Shown piece by piece: positions 8,885 to 16,339 of a DNA stretch of 64,000 nt (the stretch's first letter is position 1; each line of letters opens with the position of its first letter). Location: NCBI GenBank assembly GCA_905215345.1, contig CAJMPR010000017.1, positions 1 to 64,000 on the forward strand, read 5' to 3'. The notes beneath the pieces were generated by a model that ran no database searches, was not told where the DNA came from, and worked only from the letters and a program-made list of their open reading frames with translations. This DNA comes from an uncultured bacterium. Lineage in GTDB: Bacteria; Bacteroidota; Bacteroidia; Bacteroidales; Bacteroidaceae. The position numbers were made by a program, and so were the translations under genes.

Positions 8885-10099
8885 TTACTTATTAAAATGA
8901 AGCACATGCCCCATCCGTTCCTTCTTTGTGCGGAGATAACGTTCATTATAAGGATTCGGATTTGTCTCGACGGCAACATTCTCTGCTATTTCCAAGCCAT
9001 AGGCTTCCAATCCCACCCGCTTTACCGGATTATTGGTCAACAAACGCATCTTATGCACTCCCAACTCACGCAAAATCTGAGCACCTACTCCATAGTCACG
9101 TTCATCAGCCAGATGACCGAGACAAATGTTAGCGTCTACCGTATCCATTCCGTCTTCCTGTAGTTTGTAAGCCTTCATCTTCTCCATCAGTCCAATACCA
9201 CGGCCTTCCTGGTTCAGATAAACAATAACACCCTTACCGGCTTTTTCAATCATCTCCATTGCCTTGTGCAACTGTTCACCACAGTCACAACGCATAGAGC
9301 CGAATATATCACCTGTGGCACATGATGAGTGAACACGCACCAATACCGGTTCATCCGGTTCCCAAGTGCCTTTGAACAGAGCCACATGTTCCAGTCCGTT
9401 GGACTTTTGACGGAAAGGAATCAGACGAAAATGTCCGTGTTCAGTAGGCATATCCACTTCCACACCTTTCTCTACGATTGATTCCTGTTTCAAACGGTAA
9501 GAAATCATATCGCGAATAGAAATCAGTTTCAAGTTAAATTTATCCGCCATTTCACGCAGCTCGGGCAAACGCGCCATCGTGCCATCCTCATTCATAATTT
9601 CCATAAGTGCACCTGCCGGATAGTAACCTGCCAGACGACACATATCGATAGTAGCTTCCGTATGTCCGGCACGACGCAATACACCCTTTTCTTGTGCATA
9701 CAACGGATTAACGTGTCCAGGACGACCGAAAGTTGCCGGAGTAGAAGCCGGATCGGCCAATGCCTGAATGGTTGCAGCACGGTCGGCAGCCGAAACTCCG
9801 GTACTGCATCCTTCCAGTTTATCAATAGTTACAGTGAAAGGGGTACCTAAAACAGAAGTATTGTCACTTACCTGATGGGGTAAATCCAACTCCTTACAAC
9901 GAGAAACCGTAATCGGGGCACATAATACGCCACGTGCATGTTTCAGCATGAAATTTACTTTCTCCGGGGTAATCTTTTCAGCAGCTATAATCAAATCTCC
10001 TTCGTTCTCACGGTCTTCGTCATCCACCACAATTACAAAATTACCTGCCTTGAATTCCTCAATGGCTTCCTCTATTGTATTCAACTGTACTTTTTCCAT
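8885..10099 (-). CDS. ribBA: bifunctional DHBP synthase / GTP cyclohydrolase II
   Basis: A 404-residue fusion catalysing both entry steps of riboflavin synthesis: ribulose-5-phosphate to 3,4-dihydroxy-2-butanone 4-phosphate, and GTP to the diaminopyrimidine precursor. The N-terminal RibB half (about 1-200) has DDEDRENEGDLI and the GHTEATIDM loop. The C-terminal RibA half (about 205-400) has the zinc motif CATGDIFGSMRCDCGEQL and YLNQEGRGIG. It starts four bases after the stop of the LptF/LptG-type permease, so the two are probably cotranscribed. No FMN riboswitch is seen in front. Confidence 0.97.
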   Translation of the reverse strand: MEKVQLNTIEEAIEEFKAGNFVIVVDDEDRENEGDLIIAAEKITPEKVNFMLKHARGVLCAPITVSRCKELDLPHQVSDNTSVLGTPFTVTIDKLEGCSTGVSAADRAATIQALADPASTPATFGRPGHVNPLYAQEKGVLRRAGHTEATIDMCRLAGYYPAGALMEIMNEDGTMARLPELREMADKFNLKLISIRDMISYRLKQESIVEKGVEVDMPTEHGHFRLIPFRQKSNGLEHVALFKGTWEPDEPVLVRVHSSCATGDIFGSMRCDCGEQLHKAMEMIEKAGKGVIVYLNQEGRGIGLMEKMKAYKLQEDGMDTVDANICLGHLADERDYGVGAQILRELGVHKMRLLTNNPVKRVGLEAYGLEIAENVAVETNPNPYNERYLRTKKERMGHVLHFNK

Positions 10100-10103
10100 A
10101 TCT

Positions 10104-12020
10104 TTATTCTTTTGATTTATTTTGATTGGCTTCTATCAAACTCTGTATATCCTCATTGGTTCTGATTATTCGCTCCATATCTTTACTCAAGCGAATACGG
10201 AATGCCCAAATTCTAAAATAGAAGAACAAGCCCACCGGCACTAGCACCCCGCAAAGCAAATTCAACCAATAATTACGGAAAGGGCGTAGATGAGCATGAA
10301 CAGGAATTATCGGATAGTTATTTAACAATGTCAACAAGGGAATAGATCGGGTATTGGACATTTCATCTATCAATTCTTCCATATAATCATTGATTTTTTC
10401 CATATCTTCATCAAACGGAGCATCTTTCAGCCATAATTTGAAGTAATTAGGAGCACGCTTCAATACCTTCTTTTCGGCATATGCGCGACAATCAACAGAT
10501 AATTTTCGCAAGTCACCCGGTAAGCGGTTATAATCAGGATCATGGATAACTACTTCCTTACGGAAAAGATGACGAACACTACGGATACCTACCAACTTTT
10601 TGAACCAGTTGATATAAGCATCGGCATTCAACACTACCGAGTCATTATTGGATTTATAAGTTAGAAATGCTCCCAATGGAGCCAATATAGCGGTACTGGT
10701 CCACATACCCATCCATACAATCCACTTGCCATCACGAGCCATTTTGTAACCTGTATTATTGATGATATAGTAGATAATAAAAATAAGTACGGATACTACT
10801 ACGGGCATACCCAAACCACCTTTACGGATAATACCGCCTAAAGGTGCACCGATAAAAAAGAATATCATACAAGCCAAAGAAAGCGTTAACTTTTCATGCC
10901 ATGAAGTCATGTGACGGCGCAGGCTGGTCTCAGTCTGTGACACACTAAATCCTTTAAAACTCCAGTCACTGGCAGCACTCTCTGCACGACTAACAGCAGT
11001 AGACATTATCTTTTGTTTCTGCATCAATGTAGCTACATTAAACAAACTATCGACATTGTAATGCCCCAAATAGGCAGATTCAATCTTTACCGTATCCGCT
11101 TTGCTTAAAGTAGAAGAGGTAGGTTTATAAGTACCTGCCATAGCCTCCTTATAATAAACCCGCCCTATACTATCGTTTTGAACCTTCATAGAATCAATAC
11201 CGGCTTGCAACATTTTCATGTCCTTACTATTGGACTGGTTACTCATGAAACCGGCATCTACCATATTAAAGTCAGAATTGAATTCAATAATTGCATGCTT
11301 TTCACTGAAAGTTTCACGACGATACGGCACATTTTTCTGATTCATATTCTGCGACTTCAGGTTTTCAAACTGTTCGCCACTATAAAGATGCAGATAAAGA
11401 TGTTGCTTGTCTGCTGTCATTTCCAGTCTGCCGGAATCCGCCTTAATAATTTGTGCATTCTCAAACCCTTTCTCGAAGTTATAAATCAGCACATCATACA
11501 ATACACCCGTTTTACGGTTCTTATGTTTTACATATAAGTTGTATCCATCTATCTCGTCATAGAATACTCCTTCAGGAATATCTACTTCGGGTGACTTCTG
11601 TTTCATAGAAATCAGCAACGTCCAAAGTTTGGTTTGCGCTATCGGCCCTATTACATTCTGAAAATAAAAGGATACACAACAGACAAGACCAATAAAGATG
11701 ATAAGCGGACGCATGATTTTCAGCAGAGAAATACCCGCCGCTTTCATGGCAAGTAGCTCAAAACGCTCACCAAAGTTTCCGAAAGTAATAAGAGCCGCCA
11801 ATAAAATAGCCAAAGGCAACGAGACAGGCACCAAAGTCAGTGCCGAATAGAAGAAAAACTGGGCAAGTACGCTAATTTCCAAACCCTTCCCGACCATTTC
11901 ATCTACATACTTCCATAGGAATTGCATCATGAAGATGAACAGGCAGATAAAGAAAGTGCCCATAAAGAGCATGCAAAAGCTCTTTAGTATAAATATATCT
12001 AACTTTTTTATGCGCAGCAT
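10104..12020 (-). CDS. LptF/LptG-family lipopolysaccharide export permease
   Basis: A 638-residue inner-membrane permease of the YjgP/YjgQ family. These proteins pair with LptB and move LPS from the inner membrane into the Lpt bridge. Membrane helices appear at about 11-35, 55-85 and 100-120; then comes a long periplasmic beta-rich part with a Ser/Gln-rich insert; more helices lie at about 385-460. A C-terminal extension ends in one further helix. It is much longer than the 360-residue E. coli proteins, as is usual in Bacteroidetes. ATG at 12020 is chosen because the alternative GTG at 12047 overlaps the -7 box. Confidence 0.9.
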   Translation of the reverse strand: MLRIKKLDIFILKSFCMLFMGTFFICLFIFMMQFLWKYVDEMVGKGLEISVLAQFFFYSALTLVPVSLPLAILLAALITFGNFGERFELLAMKAAGISLLKIMRPLIIFIGLVCCVSFYFQNVIGPIAQTKLWTLLISMKQKSPEVDIPEGVFYDEIDGYNLYVKHKNRKTGVLYDVLIYNFEKGFENAQIIKADSGRLEMTADKQHLYLHLYSGEQFENLKSQNMNQKNVPYRRETFSEKHAIIEFNSDFNMVDAGFMSNQSNSKDMKMLQAGIDSMKVQNDSIGRVYYKEAMAGTYKPTSSTLSKADTVKIESAYLGHYNVDSLFNVATLMQKQKIMSTAVSRAESAASDWSFKGFSVSQTETSLRRHMTSWHEKLTLSLACMIFFFIGAPLGGIIRKGGLGMPVVVSVLIFIIYYIINNTGYKMARDGKWIVWMGMWTSTAILAPLGAFLTYKSNNDSVVLNADAYINWFKKLVGIRSVRHLFRKEVVIHDPDYNRLPGDLRKLSVDCRAYAEKKVLKRAPNYFKLWLKDAPFDEDMEKINDYMEELIDEMSNTRSIPLLTLLNNYPIIPVHAHLRPFRNYWLNLLCGVLVPVGLFFYFRIWAFRIRLSKDMERIIRTNEDIQSLIEANQNKSKE

Positions 12021-12046
12021 TTTACTCGTTTCATGCAATGAACGCA

Positions 12047-12054
12047 CAAAAGTA
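12047..12054 (-). promoter_or_regulatory. -7 box of the lptF/G-ribBA transcript
   Basis: The reverse strand reads TACTTTTG, a match to TAnnTTTG. Transcription would start near 12040, leaving a short leader before ATG at 12020. Confidence 0.5.
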
Positions 12055-12096
12055 GCACAAAAAAGGGAGTACGGGAAATTTTTAATTGAAAGTTAA

Positions 12097-12483
12097 CTAA
12101 AAACCGCATGTTCTACGCAAAGTATCTACTTGTGATTCCCATAATTCGCGCAAATCAGCAGCTTCATCTACATGTGTAAAGTCGGTAATCTCAAGAACAA
12201 AATCGTTCGTTAACTCATTGTTTGTCATTTTTAATTCAAAGTACTCGCGGGGATTTTCATCATCAAGCCAACGGAAGCGAATAAAGGAGTATGCCCGCAC
12301 GGCAATAATCTCCGCATCACGCCTTTCCGATTTTCCCCAAAAGAAGGAGACTATCTTATCATCCGACTGAACCCTATCAGCAAACCAGCCCTCCAAACCA
12401 GTCGGCGTACTTATCGCTGTCCAAAGAATACTTTTAGAAGTCGCATTCAAGAGATATTCCAAATGTATTTTCTTTCTATCCAT
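12097..12483 (-). CDS. START-like (AHA1-like fold) domain protein
   Basis: A 128-residue soluble protein matching the Bacteroidetes START-like family: the opening (DRKKIHLEYLLNATSKSILW) and TGLEGWFADRV are characteristic. The fold is a helix-grip cavity that could hold a hydrophobic ligand or act as an Hsp90 co-chaperone-like domain. No catalytic residues are evident and the role is unknown. It is monocistronic, with 77 bp between it and the permease gene downstream. Confidence 0.8.
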   Translation of the reverse strand: MDRKKIHLEYLLNATSKSILWTAISTPTGLEGWFADRVQSDDKIVSFFWGKSERRDAEIIAVRAYSFIRFRWLDDENPREYFELKMTNNELTNDFVLEITDFTHVDEAADLRELWESQVDTLRRTCGF

Positions 12484-12684
12484 AGTATATTCTGCTTTTA
12501 TTGCGTTGCCAAGATAAATACTTTTTTCTAATTACAGAAAATAATTCATTAAATTTATTTAGGAGAGCTTTACAGCTCGGAGCTAACCGACTGATACTGT
12601 ACTATAAAACCATTAATAAAAAAGAGGAAATAGTTTTTCCTTTCCCCTCCATTACAAGAAATAACAGAAAATTCATTCAAATGT

Positions 12685-12715
12685 TTTGGCATTTTAAATA
12701 AAAGCTATATCTTTG
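12685..12715 (+). promoter_or_regulatory. Bacteroidetes promoter of tRNA-Met
   Basis: TTTG at 12685-12688 and TATCTTTG at 12708-12715 are 19 bp apart, an exact match to the primary sigma (ABfr) consensus. The transcript would start near 12722, 15 bases before the mature tRNA. Confidence 0.85.
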
Positions 12716-12736
12716 CACCCGCAATCGAGAAATGAT

Positions 12737-12810
12737 GGCGGGATAGCTCAGCTGGTTAGAGCGCATGATTCATAATCATGAGGTCCCCGGTTCAATCCCG
12801 GGTCCCGCTA
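12737..12810 (+). tRNA. tRNA-Met (anticodon CAT)
   Basis: A 74-base cloverleaf. The acceptor stem is 12737-12743 with 12803-12809 (first pair G-U) and a D arm follows. The anticodon stem CATGA/TCATG encloses loop TTCATAA with anticodon CAT. The T arm is CCCGG-TTCAATC-CCGGG, and A is the discriminator. CCA is not encoded. The CAT anticodon could also be the lysidine-modified tRNA-Ile2. The G1-U72 weak first pair resembles initiator-like end destabilisation, but the anticodon stem lacks the three G-C pairs of an initiator, so elongator Met (or Ile2) is more likely. Confidence 0.95.
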
Positions 12811-13023
12811 CTGATGAAGATTTAGACTGTTAGGAGGCTTCCACTCTTGGCGGTCTTTTTTGTTTTTATACTCTCACAATCTAAAGTTCGGAACAACGAA
12901 CTTTGCGTCCCGCTAAATGCACATTAATTGAATTCGATATAAATAACATTAGCGTATAATCGGGTGAGGCTGAATTTAGTTCATAACCGTTTTATAATGA
13001 ACAGAATGCATGTACCAACTAAA
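12811..13023. other. gene-free stretch after tRNA-Met
   Basis: A weak hairpin followed by a T-rich run near 12855-12870 may end the tRNA transcript. The last nine bases of the tRNA (GTCCCGCTA) recur at 12907-12915. Nothing else is recognised. Confidence 0.4.
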
Positions 13024-13126
13024 TACCACCCTTTGGTACTAAGAATACCAACGGTTGGTACACCAAATACCAAGCTTTGGTACGGGAAGTACCACCCTTT
13101 GGTATTCTTAGTACCAATGCTTGGTA
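13024..13126. repeat. five-unit 22-bp palindrome array, TACCA-N5-TGGTA (array C)
   Basis: Fifteen-base palindromes TACCA-N5-TGGTA begin at 13024, 13046, 13068, 13090 and 13112: the period is exactly 22 bp. Units 1 and 4 are identical. The spacer after unit 1 (CTAAGAA) is the reverse complement of the spacer after unit 4 (TTCTTAG), so the array has overall dyad symmetry. A lone TACCA half-site lies at 13013, half a period upstream. Confidence 0.9.
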
Positions 13127-13483
13127 TTTTTAATAAGAACAAGGGATAATATACTTTATCAACCGATTGCTGGCGGCAATACAGTAGCGCCCGTTTCGTT
13201 GGTAAGTTAGTATATCAAGCTCATAACCGACAAGGAAAGTCCCACTCCCCTAAAGAAGTTCAAAATTCAGACTTTGCCACAGGGGACACAGCGATTCACA
13301 GAAGGAAAGAAAAGAGAAGAAAATAAAGAAAGAAAACGATGAAAGTAAAGAGAGAAAGTAATGAAACAGGGGGGCTCTCCCCAAAAGTTTCTCTAAAAAA
13401 CTTTGTAGGATTTTTGGCTAACCTGCAAATTATGGTTAATTTTGTTGCGTCTCTTTGAAAAAGGAGGCGATTTTATTTTCGAA
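13127..13483. other. gene-free stretch between array C and the hairpin element
   Basis: No credible ORF. The region 13298-13370 is purine-rich. GCAAATT at 13425-13431 and CGTCTC at 13448-13453, 16 bp apart, resemble the ECF-type promoter at 60276-60304, including the shared TTGCGTCT, but support is weak. Confidence 0.3.
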
Positions 13484-13680
13484 AAGGCGTTGTGTTATTG
13501 TCCTGAGTCAAAATCTTGCAAATTTTAAGTATATGGGATAATAACAACAACGCCTGCGGCCTTGTTATGTATTTCTCTGTTTAGAGAATTATATATGCAT
13601 GGGGCGTGGGCGATTGTTGTTTATTCATATGCAGGTTTTGCAAGAACCTTGACTCAGATAGACAATAAATCTCACGCCCT
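13484..13680. repeat. composite inverted element with two facing hairpins
   Basis: Hairpin 1: 13485-13502 pairs with 13537-13555 (AGGCGTTGT.../...ACAACGCCT). Hairpin 2: GGGCGTG at 13602-13608 pairs with CACGCCC at 13673-13679, with looser pairing inside. The loop segment CTGAGTCAA-n-n-TCTTGCAAA of hairpin 1 (13503-13522) reappears inverted in hairpin 2 (about 13636-13657). The two modules thus face each other across about 80 bp. This looks like a paired palindromic mobile unit or relic. Confidence 0.55.
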
Positions 13681-13711
13681 TTCTATGTGCCAACCCTCAA
13701 ACGAATAATTT

Positions 13712-14527
13712 ATGAAGAAGTCAGTGTACATCAGCAACAATGCTGCGTTGAAGAGTACACAGCAGTGGATAACCGCAGCCTATGTGTGGAAACTCTTATA
13801 CTTTCCGTTCAGTTGGTTTATTTCTTCCGACATTATGCCGATAGAATCGCTGAAACCGATATTCTTCCATACAGTAGGAGACGGTAAGTACATCCCTTTA
13901 TTCGGAAATATTATCTTTCTGGCACTGATAATCATTGCATTCGTCAGGCTCCATTCCCACACTAACCAAGTGCTACGAAAAGCATCCAAACTATTCATAC
14001 TTGCCTACATCCTCAAAATCATGCTGGAACAAACCAATGCAGGATTCGTTACCGGCACTTACCTGTACGATGCTACAGGATCTTTATGCCTGTTTTTCCT
14101 TATGTTTTTCACAGCCGTCGCATTAGGCTATTCTCCCCTTATCATGGCTTCCGCCTATCTGGGCAAGTCTCCGGCTTTAGCATATCATCATTCGCACTTT
14201 CTCTACCTGAATATCATTATTATCAGTTCTGCTTTGATAACAGTAAGCTACTACACAATACAATACGCCAATAACCTTCTACCATTACAAGGCTGGGAAA
14301 CACCGTTCATTTTATTATTCTCCATTCTCTATCCACCTATCTATGCAGCCTATATCATCTGCTGGCGGAAAGTAGTCCGCACCCCCTCCATTATTCCGGC
14401 GTTTGAAAGAATAATGAAGTTTCAATCTGTTTCTCCCCTGGAGACAGAAGTTTATTTTTTAATAACTCTATTTGGATATACCGTACTGATATTTATCTCG
14501 GCTCTTCTGCTGTATTATTATTACTAA
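13712..14527 (+). CDS. unknown polytopic membrane protein
   Basis: A 271-residue protein that I do not recognise. Hydrophobic segments suggest six or seven membrane helices: about 22-40, 65-80, 90-105, 120-150, 165-185, 200-222 and 245-268. The tail ends in four tyrosines. There is no signal sequence, known catalytic motif or transporter signature. Conserved-looking motifs are LKIMLEQTNAGFVTG and QGWETPF. The gene is alone and follows the repeat-rich intergenic region. The start ATG at 13712 is the only good one in frame. A family assignment would need a profile search. Confidence 0.75.
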   Translation: MKKSVYISNNAALKSTQQWITAAYVWKLLYFPFSWFISSDIMPIESLKPIFFHTVGDGKYIPLFGNIIFLALIIIAFVRLHSHTNQVLRKASKLFILAYILKIMLEQTNAGFVTGTYLYDATGSLCLFFLMFFTAVALGYSPLIMASAYLGKSPALAYHHSHFLYLNIIIISSALITVSYYTIQYANNLLPLQGWETPFILLFSILYPPIYAAYIICWRKVVRTPSIIPAFERIMKFQSVSPLETEVYFLITLFGYTVLIFISALLLYYYY

Positions 14528-14593
14528 ACCTGCACGAAACGGCTTTTCCTACGCACACTATTACCCTCTATACATACGACGAAACCAACAAAA

Positions 14594-14620
14594 AGCCCCA
14601 GCTTACAGGAAGCCGGGGCT
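14594..14620 (-). terminator. terminator of guaA (possibly bidirectional)
   Basis: An 11-bp stem (14594-14604 with 14610-14620, AGCCCC/GGGGCT) around a short loop. On the reverse strand it is followed by TTTTTG, so it ends the GMP synthase transcript. It could also stop readthrough from the convergent membrane gene. Confidence 0.8.
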
Positions 14621-14649
14621 GTCTAAATATCACAATGCGGAAACGTTAG

Positions 14650-15957
14650 CTATTCCCACTCGATGGTTGCATTAGGTTTCGGTGACATATCGTAGCAAAC
14701 ACGATTTACATTCTTCACTTCCTTTAGAATACGGTCTGTTATTTTCATCAATACAGCCCAATCAACTTGTTCGATAGTGGCGGTCATGGCATCTACCGTA
14801 TTGACGGCACGGATAATAACCGGCCATTCAAAAGAACGGGCATTATCACGCACACCTACTGATTTAAAGTCGGGTACTACCGTAAAGTATTGCCATACTT
14901 TCTTATCCAGCCCGGCAATCTGAAACTCTTCACGCAAGATAGCATCCGCTTCGCGTACAGCTTCCAAGCGATCCCGGGTAATAGCGCCTAAACAACGAAC
15001 CCCTAAGCCGGGACCGGGGAACGGTTGACGGTAAACCATTTCGTAAGGCAAGCCCAACTCCAAGCCGCAAGCACGCACCTCGTCTTTGAATAATTGGCGC
15101 AACGGCTCAACAAGTTCAAATTGAAGGTCTTCGGGCAATCCGCCTACATTATGGTGAGACTTCACCATCTTGGCCGTTTTCGTTCCGCTTTCCACAATAT
15201 CAGGGTAGATAGTGCCCTGACCTAAGAAGTCGATGCCATCCAACTTGCGAGCTTCTTCTTCGAACACACGAATGAACTCGCCACCGATGATTTTACGCTT
15301 TTGTTCGGGATCTGCCACCCCTGCCAGTTTGTTCAGGAAACGGTCTGTTACATCTACATATATAAGATTTGCTTTCAACTGATTGCCAAACATTTCCACT
15401 ACATCTTCCGATTCACCCTTGCGCATCAGGCCATGATTTACATGCACGCACACCAGATTATCCCCGATAGCTTTCAGCAACAGGGCGGCTACTACGGAAC
15501 TGTCAACTCCGCCTGACAGTGCCAATAATACTTTTTTATTTCCTACCTGACGTTTAACAAGTTCAATCTGGTCGTTGACGAAGTTTGTCATATTCCAGTT
15601 GGCTTCCGCCTTGCAAGTATCGAATACGAAAGATTTTACAGCAGCCTTAATAGCCTCGATGTCATCCGTAAACTGCGCCAGCTTAACCGCACAAGTCGCT
15701 TTGTCATGGCCGGCAGCCATTACAGGAATCCCCAACGTATAGATGCCCGGATTAACGTCAATGGAAATGCCGTCAATCACATTGTTCGGCCCGCCATTGA
15801 TAATGATACCTTTCACGTTAGGTAACGCTTTCAGTTCGTCAACTGTAATGTCGTGAGGATAAATCTCACTGTAAACTCCCAACGCACGGATGGCACGAGC
15901 CAACACCGTATTCTCATGACTGCCTAAGTCAAGGATAACAATCATATCCTGTTTCAT
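14650..15957 (-). CDS. guaA: GMP synthase with vestigial glutamine amidotransferase domain
   Basis: A 435-residue protein, versus about 510-525 for usual GuaA. The ATP pyrophosphatase and dimerisation parts are intact: SGGVDSS at 148-154, KSHHNVGGLPE, YRQPFPGPGLGVR and the C-terminal KPNATIEWE, so XMP to GMP amination is expected. The N-terminal class I amidotransferase domain covers only about 114 residues. Where the nucleophile elbow GxCxG should be it reads MAAGHDKA (80-87), and the half carrying the catalytic His-x-Glu is missing. It should therefore not hydrolyse glutamine; it may use free ammonia or a separate glutaminase. It is monocistronic. Confidence 0.93.
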   Translation of the reverse strand: MKQDMIVILDLGSHENTVLARAIRALGVYSEIYPHDITVDELKALPNVKGIIINGGPNNVIDGISIDVNPGIYTLGIPVMAAGHDKATCAVKLAQFTDDIEAIKAAVKSFVFDTCKAEANWNMTNFVNDQIELVKRQVGNKKVLLALSGGVDSSVVAALLLKAIGDNLVCVHVNHGLMRKGESEDVVEMFGNQLKANLIYVDVTDRFLNKLAGVADPEQKRKIIGGEFIRVFEEEARKLDGIDFLGQGTIYPDIVESGTKTAKMVKSHHNVGGLPEDLQFELVEPLRQLFKDEVRACGLELGLPYEMVYRQPFPGPGLGVRCLGAITRDRLEAVREADAILREEFQIAGLDKKVWQYFTVVPDFKSVGVRDNARSFEWPVIIRAVNTVDAMTATIEQVDWAVLMKITDRILKEVKNVNRVCYDMSPKPNATIEWE

Positions 15958-16058
15958 CTGTTTCTGTTTATTTTAAGTTATTGTATCGTAAATAGTCTTG
16001 TAATCGTTTTCTATCAGCGTGTAAAGATAAAACTTTTAAAAGAAACAGCAATGAATTA

Positions 16059-16232
16059 AGAGCCTGTTTAAATTTTCCTCATAAATGTTTATTCAGCTTT
16101 TTTTGAGTTTATTTTCGGTCTGTTTCCCCGTTTTTAGTCGTCACATAGCCCGCTATGATCCTCTTAAAAACAGATAAACATCCTCAAAAATAACTCTCAA
16201 AAAAAATGCTGAGCAAAATTTAAACAGGCTCT
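16059..16232. mobile_element. 174-bp dispersed inverted-end repeat, copy 1
   Basis: The ends are AGAGCCTGTTTAAATTTT and its inverse. The reverse complement is nearly identical to 51624-51797, with a few substitutions and single-base length changes in T/A runs. The interior contains CATAGC(G/C)GGCTATG-type symmetry and a conserved TAGTCGTCACATAGC. It encodes no protein. Size, terminal inversion and dispersal fit a MITE-like element. No clear target duplication is seen. Confidence 0.8.
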
Positions 16233-16304
16233 AAATGAAGAACTAAAAATGAAGAATTACCTCACGGCATACTTTCATCGTACAGCATTTTCAGTTCTTC
16301 ATTT
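16233..16304. repeat. long hairpin beside dispersed repeat copy 1
   Basis: 19-bp arms with one mismatch, 16233-16251 (AAATGAAGAACTAAAAATG) and 16286-16304, around a 34-base loop. It lies at the 3' end of the kdp regulatory transcript and may stabilise or end it, although no strong U-run follows. Confidence 0.6.
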
Positions 16305-16339
16305 AAACTTTCAAAGACATTGAATAACAGGCACTACCA

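Noticed and set aside
12501..12701. 66-aa open frame before tRNA-Met
   Set aside because: A/T-rich, overlaps the tRNA promoter region and has no coding signature.
12802..12915. Integration att site from the repeated tRNA 3' end (GTCCCGCTA at 12802 and 12907)
   Set aside because: Nine bases is too short, there is no integrase, and only about 100 bp lies between the copies.
13024..13126. CRISPR array
   Set aside because: Units repeat every 22 bp with 7-bp gaps, far too short for spacers, and no cas genes are present in the window.
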